Both the position numbers and the translations under genes were made by a program. Below the pieces are notes generated by a model that saw nothing but the letters and a program-made list of their open reading frames with translations, had not been told where the DNA came from and made no database searches. From Prochilodus magdalenae (lineage: Eukaryota; Chordata; Actinopteri; Characiformes; Prochilodontidae), in the NCBI GenBank assembly GCA_024036415.1, contig JAMWET010005077.1, forward strand, positions 1,327,501 through 1,391,500: a stretch of 64,000 nucleotides of DNA, written 5' to 3'. Within the stretch, counting starts at the first letter, position 1. Each line of letters starts with the position of its first letter. Shown piece by piece: positions 58,925 through 64,000 of the stretch.

Positions 58925-59560
58925 AATGAGTACAAGCATGTAAAATCATGGGCAATATCAAGCCCATCTCCAGAGATGCAAAGGTTGCTGTGTCCACTGT
59001 TTGCAGTGTCATTAAGACGTCTTTAGCTAACCCCTCTGAACGTGGACAGACGAAAACAATAAGCGATTGCACTAAAGTTGCAGAAACAAGGCAGCACAGG
59101 GCCAGCTCACACAATCCGTAGTCATCTGAATGAAAGTGGATTCTATGGTAGGAGGCCCAGGAGGACCTCACTGCAGACATAAAGGCATAAAAAAGGCAGA
59201 CAGGAATTTGCAAAAATGTTCCTTAGGAAGCCAATATCTCTCTGGGAGAAATAAGATCAAAATAGATCTTTTTGTTACAGCACATCATTGCTCTGCTTAC
59301 AGAAAACAAATCAAGGTCTTTACAGAAAAGAACACAGTCCCTACGGTCAAAATGGAGGATGTTTACAGAAGTTTTGGGCTTATTTTGCTGCTTGCCGCAC
59401 CAGGTGCTTTGAACGTGTGCATGGCATCATGAAAACCGAACACTGCCAAAGAAATATGGCCCAGAATTAGCTGAAGACAATGATTAGGACTGCTCTGAAG
59501 TGGCCATCAATGAGTCCAGATCTCAGTTTCATAAAACACATGTGGAAAGGTATATCTTTC
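58925..59560 (+). pseudogene. Decayed Tc1-like transposase, third coding family
   Basis: In shifting plus-strand frames, the sequence follows a fish Tc1 transposase. It starts at the helix-turn-helix region (KVAVSTVCSVIK near 58980-59015), then LNESGF.GRRPRRT near 59120-59170 and a decayed LW.E....KI block near 59240-59265, where the WSDET aspartate is lost. Next come KNTVPTVK near 59329-59352 and AACRTRCFERVHGIMKTE near 59385-59440, and it ends with SPDL.FIKHMWK near 59512-59550, where the PNxIE glutamate position reads Lys. The DN..H block is missing. With two catalytic positions lost and several stops it is dead. Terminal repeats were not found. Confidence 0.87.
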
Positions 59561-59749
59561 AAATATGGGACACCTGGAACTGGAATGTGTTCAGTGTTAA
59601 TTTATGATTAACGCCACCTATTATGTCACAACATGCTTTTAAGAGCATATCATAGATACCATCATTACATAAAAACTATTTCCAGTTGCATATTTGGCTA
59701 CAAATAAAGCATAATGAGACCTGTTATACTGGATTTGGTGCAGCCCAGT

Positions 59750-60600
59750 ATGTGAAATTTAAAAACTATACCATGGTCTCCCCCTCTGAGATGACTTCAC
59801 TCTCCCTGGCTCCACCCACTCACACCACTACTGCATTTCGACATTTGCTCTAGGACTCATTACTCTGCTTTATATGCCCCTTTGTTGAGTTGTTTGGGAA
59901 GTCTGTGTGTGTACTGAGCACTAAGCCATGTTTTCTTTTTGCCATTGTGCTGTTTTGACACTTGCCTCGTCGTCCAGGTTTTAAATATAGACACGTCTCT
60001 GATGATGCCTGCCTTTGTTTTGACTCCTCCCAGTTGTAACAATGCGTGCTGGACTGCCCCACATAAGTCTTCTTGCACCTGCAACCAACCCACATGCCCC
60101 TGATGTTATAGAAGACTTTGCGGCGCAAGGTCTACATACAACCAGCGTCTATCATGGGGAAGCACAGCTGTGAAGGGAGTTCCACAGGTGGGTGCCTCTG
60201 CTATCTGGCCTACTTGAAACTGAGTCAGATAGCAGACTGAGGATGCAAAAGTGGCTTTGATAGCTCTGTAACTGCGAGGGTCTACCACACACTGGGCGGC
60301 TTATGTGTGGGTCTCAAAATAATGAGGTCTCTCACTCACTAGAGACGTTCTGGAGCCTCTTCCAGTGTCCCTTCAGCTTGCAACTGGAAGAGAAGGAGCC
60401 TTCCGAAGGAACGTCTGGGAGACTACACCACTCTAGCACTAGTCCCTTTGTCTCTGAGCAGAGAAGTGAGGCTATAATTAAAAACAAATCCTGACAGTAA
60501 TGTTTATCACTATTGCTTAGTTCTGCACTCCACATAGGTTGATTCCATTGCTCATAAGAACCTGGTATCAGGGCACCTCCACAGACATGTTCAGCCATGC
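59750..60600 (-). other. Unclassified repeat or retropseudogene with coding-like minus strand
   Basis: Two overlapping minus-strand frames (60288-60106 and 60128-59850) could be one reading frame with a frameshift near 60110. They are more protein-like than the surrounding sequence: Cys/His-containing GCRCKKTYVG...CYNW and a Lys-rich end. A third frame at 60598-60332 lies upstream. I do not recognise the family. An old transposon protein or a processed pseudogene are both possible. A cruder match, gggtggagccagg in complement near 59807-59819, recurs near 51148-51160. Confidence 0.3.
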
Positions 60601-63600
60601 CAGGTGACAGTCTAAAATGCCCTTTACTCCTCCACCGCTACATAGAGCGTGCCAAGCCCTCTCACCAGTGGCACTAAATCACAAACACACACACACACTG
60701 TTCCCTCTGCTGTGCTGTTTTGTTTGCTCACAAGTGGAATCAGGACATTAAAGTAATTAACGCCACCGTGATAGTGTGAGTGTTCAGGCATATCCTGTCA
60801 TGATGATGTGTCACTGTTTTGTCTCAAAAAAGGCCAAGCAACACTTGATTTCAGGACTTTCTTAGGCCTTACATAAAACCTGCACAAATCAATACGCGCC
60901 GTCCCGCCTAAACATTTACAGCTTGCCATGCTTGTGCATTCCAATGCCAGTGTAATCTACTGAACCACATGGAGCATTCTCAGATAAACTTAGAGGAGAA
61001 GGGTATGGCTTTCATTGAACACAAACCTCCCTGGATTCCCTGCCACTCCGATAACAGAGCATATTCAATCTCAGGATTAGCACGGAGTGCTGAAACGAAA
61101 ACAATGCTCTTTCAAAACTGCCTTGAATCTGCAAAACCATACACATCAATTTTTGCAAAAAATGCTGTTCAGTAAAAAAAAATAATTCTATGTTCCTTTT
61201 ATTATGCAAAGTGCAACACGGCGATATCAGATCATACTTCCATTGTGCGAATGAGAATGGTATAGACATGGTATGTGTCCTTGCTTCAGTTTATTCCAGT
61301 CAGCATGAGCACCTGAAGAATGTGGGATTTGGGAGTGAGTGCTCTACAAGGAGTCGCAGGTGTTCCAGCAGCAATGCGGTTCTCCCCACCAGTGCCTTTT
61401 AGCCAGGAAAATATTCTCTCTTTGAAGAGACTGATGAAAAGCAGATGAGAGATTTAACCTCTAGCCGCACACTCCTGGGTCTTTTGATGTCTATCAAGCA
61501 ATGTTTATTCACCTGGCATTCATGCTAGCTACGAAAATCTCATTTTAGGGAACAGAGGGCAAGCCCACCAAGCATCGTCAGGAACAGATAAAAGTAGATG
61601 CAAGATGTACTGAAGAAATGGCTTCCTGCGAGAGCTTATTCCAGGACAAATTATATCCTGTAAGGGCGCCTACATAGACATGGAAAGATTAGGCTAGATG
61701 ACAGGGGAAGTGTTCATACTAGATTGTAGGGTTTTTTTTTTTTCACATTTTCTCCTCCCAGTTTATTTGTGGCTAATTTCGACAGTTAGCTAGGTTCTCC
61801 TGCCATCACAAGACACTACCTAGCTTGGAGTATTTAGTGTAGCATGTACTTCCTCCAAGAAGAAAACTGGGTTGTTCTCACAACACCACCTTGAAGCATT
61901 AGCATCATGCAGAAAACAAAACACTGTCAGTACATAAACTGATTATGCGCATTACCTTGGGGGACAGCTTGGGAATGCCCACACCTGTTGTCAGGTGTGA
62001 GTGGAGTTAAATTATCATAGATGGGCAGGATGGACATTTAAAAACTCACATAGTCTTGAAGCACATACATGAAGTCAGTCCACTCCATCTGTTAGTGTTT
62101 GTCTATGCTTTCCTTCAGTGGCAGAAAGCTGGGCACTATCAGCCAAAATGAGAAAGAGAATGCACCATAAACAGAACGCAGTCAGTTCAAACAGGAAAAC
62201 AACCTTAGCAAGCTGACTGGCATAGTGAGCACCTAGGCACCATGGAGACTATTCCAATATACCTCCAATAAAAAGCAGAAGTGATGGCTCTGACAGCTCC
62301 AAAAGAAACTCTTCTCATTTGCAGCCAAATTTGCAAGTCTTCTCTAGTCAGCGCTGAGTGTTAATTGGAAGAGGCAGGAGACTCCAGTGAAAAAGGACAG
62401 TGTCACTGAATAAACCTCCCAAACAACATCAACAAATCGTAACGAATGCAAATCACGGCACAGGCTTGGTTTACAGATCTGGAAATAAAGACTGCAATTC
62501 TGCCACTTCTACGCAGCAATACCATGCATCAGAATGACTCTCGACTCTTGTAACATCAACGCTCCTTGGAAGAATTGTCTAATCAAGACTTTTCAACTGT
62601 ACACCCTAACTGTTCACTTGGTTAGGCTCTAAATCGTTCATCAATTCCGTCGATGGTGCTAATGCTCCTTATAACAAACATCATTACAGGTTCAAAGAAG
62701 CAAAATATGGGAACTCTCCAAGTGTGAAAAAAAGCCTCTTGACTGGAACTCATAAGAAGAAAAGGCTAATTGCGCATTGGGAACAAAACAAAAGCCTAAT
62801 ACACGCATTCAACGCACGTCAATACTTGACCAAATGACTCATTTGACATTAATTAATTTAAATCTCATCTGTCGTTTAGAAACTATGCAAAATCAATTTC
62901 CAGTGTCGCTGAATAGGGACTTCCATTTAGAATGCACCCTGAATTAAAAGGCCAATGTAGATATGAACGAAGTAATTATTTAACATTGAGGTTTTTAATT
63001 TCTTCAGACTTTTACAGAAATCAGTAAATCAGAGCAGTATGGAAAAACTGATGAACACTGAAGGCATGGAGAGTTCAGGAATACACAAGAAATCAGACCA
63101 GGATGGTGAGATAGCTAAATAATTACTGTATTTAACGTTCATTAAAACTCCATCAGGTAACACCCAGGCCAGATTTGGTCCTGTGACAGCAGAGGACATA
63201 CAATATCTCACCATGCTGTGTACCACTATGCTACTAATCCCCAAGAGCTAGAATACTAATCCCCAAGAGCTAGAATAGACTGTGGGAGCTTGAGGTTTGC
63301 TGTAAAAATGTACCTTACTGGTTTAGGACCAGTAGTAACACCATTCTATCCCATGTAAGGAAGAACACATAGGTGTGTGTGGCATATTCACAGCCTGTGC
63401 AACATTCATGATTTACATGATGCTAGATCTTGAAGAAATCAGGACACCTGGCTATTTCTTTTGGCCCAAGGGCTCTCAAGACAGGAACCACATGAGATGG
63501 TCCCTGTATTCTGAACATAGACAGTGAGATTTAACAGAGACAGTAGGTTTTCAGGATTGCACTATTCTGTAAAGGTTACTTCTTCAATGGGACCCAGGCT

Positions 63601-64000
63601 GAGGTGCCAGAGAGGAGCTGGCGCTGTTGCTATTACCGCCATCTATTATCTGGGGTGAAATTTCCAGTAGAATCTGTAATGATGTGCGAAGACAACGACA
63701 GAGCCAATCTACAGTCAGCCTACCCACATGTAGAGTCCACAATGAGTGGGAAGCTAAAGGGATATATCTCTTTTATGAAAAATACACATACATTTGTATC
63801 ATTATACTACTGGAAAAATAAAATAATAATATAATAAAATGCTTATTAAAATGTAGTGATAAGTTTTTTTGGTACAATGCCAGCACTGCAGCTGAGTGAA
63901 TTATAATGGCTATAATACTTCATGCTATTTGTTTACGATACATAAAGGTTCATTCCTGCTAATTGTATTACACTTTCATAAGCATTTCAAGAGTTTAGCA
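60601..64000. other. Non-coding DNA, no gene seen
   Basis: No exon supported. Short CA run at about 60684-60699, T run at 61730-61742. Around 62400-63000 the sequence is repeat-free with an aattaatttaaat core and looks like a conserved non-coding element by texture only. The last 200 bp are AT-rich. Confidence 0.45.
63233..63276. repeat. Tandem duplication of a 22-bp unit
   Basis: The 22-bp unit beginning actaatccccaagagc occurs twice back to back with no mismatch (63233-63254 and 63255-63276), suggesting a recent slippage event. Confidence 0.95.

Overview
The window reads as nuclear DNA of a ray-finned fish. It is AT-rich and gene-poor, and it carries fish-type repeats: several Tc1/mariner families, hAT-like non-autonomous elements, tRNA-derived SINEs (two with an UnaL2-like 3' tail), the 3' end of a LINE, a long minisatellite, and GATA and AT microsatellites. 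The repeat mix would fit an otophysan such as a characiform or catfish, but that is inference. I found no protein-coding exon I could defend. The longest open frames are explained by tandem repeats or low complexity, or match nothing I recognise.

Layout. 1-7.6 kb: non-coding DNA with a 338-bp deleted Tc1-like element (739-1076), a hAT-like element interrupted by a 302-bp Tc1 derivative (about 4299-4988), and a decayed Tc1 transposase (about 5310-6290). 7.6-9.5 kb: a tandem array of about 50 copies of a 37-39 bp unit. 9.6-16.3 kb: a stretch with raised CpG and almost no recognisable repeats, the least explained part of the window. 16.3-19.4 kb: two copies of one composite repeat facing each other about 2.1 kb apart, with a Tc1 end fragment between them. 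19.4-34.6 kb: mostly single-copy DNA, parts of which resemble conserved non-coding elements, plus an AT repeat, a degenerate fold-back element and a 24-bp perfect palindrome. 34.6-41.7 kb: a second copy of the Tc1-like family seen at 739 and two SINEs of one family, one with a clear target duplication. 41.7-53 kb: a GATA array, a polypyrimidine tract, an AT repeat and a different SINE. 53-54.7 kb: a repeat nest, with a Tc1 transposase fragment next to a LINE 3' end that was later split by another Tc1 derivative. 54.7-64 kb: a hAT-like element with a perfect 8-bp target duplication (paralogue of the one near 4.3 kb), a decayed Tc1 transposase and an unclassified minus-strand coding-like remnant.

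No gene set works together here. The window is best read as intergenic or intronic DNA in which successive DNA-transposon waves left nested, defective copies. All transposase remnants are broken, so any mobilisation would need enzyme from elsewhere. Single-copy stretches may hold developmental enhancers, but that needs comparison with other fish genomes.
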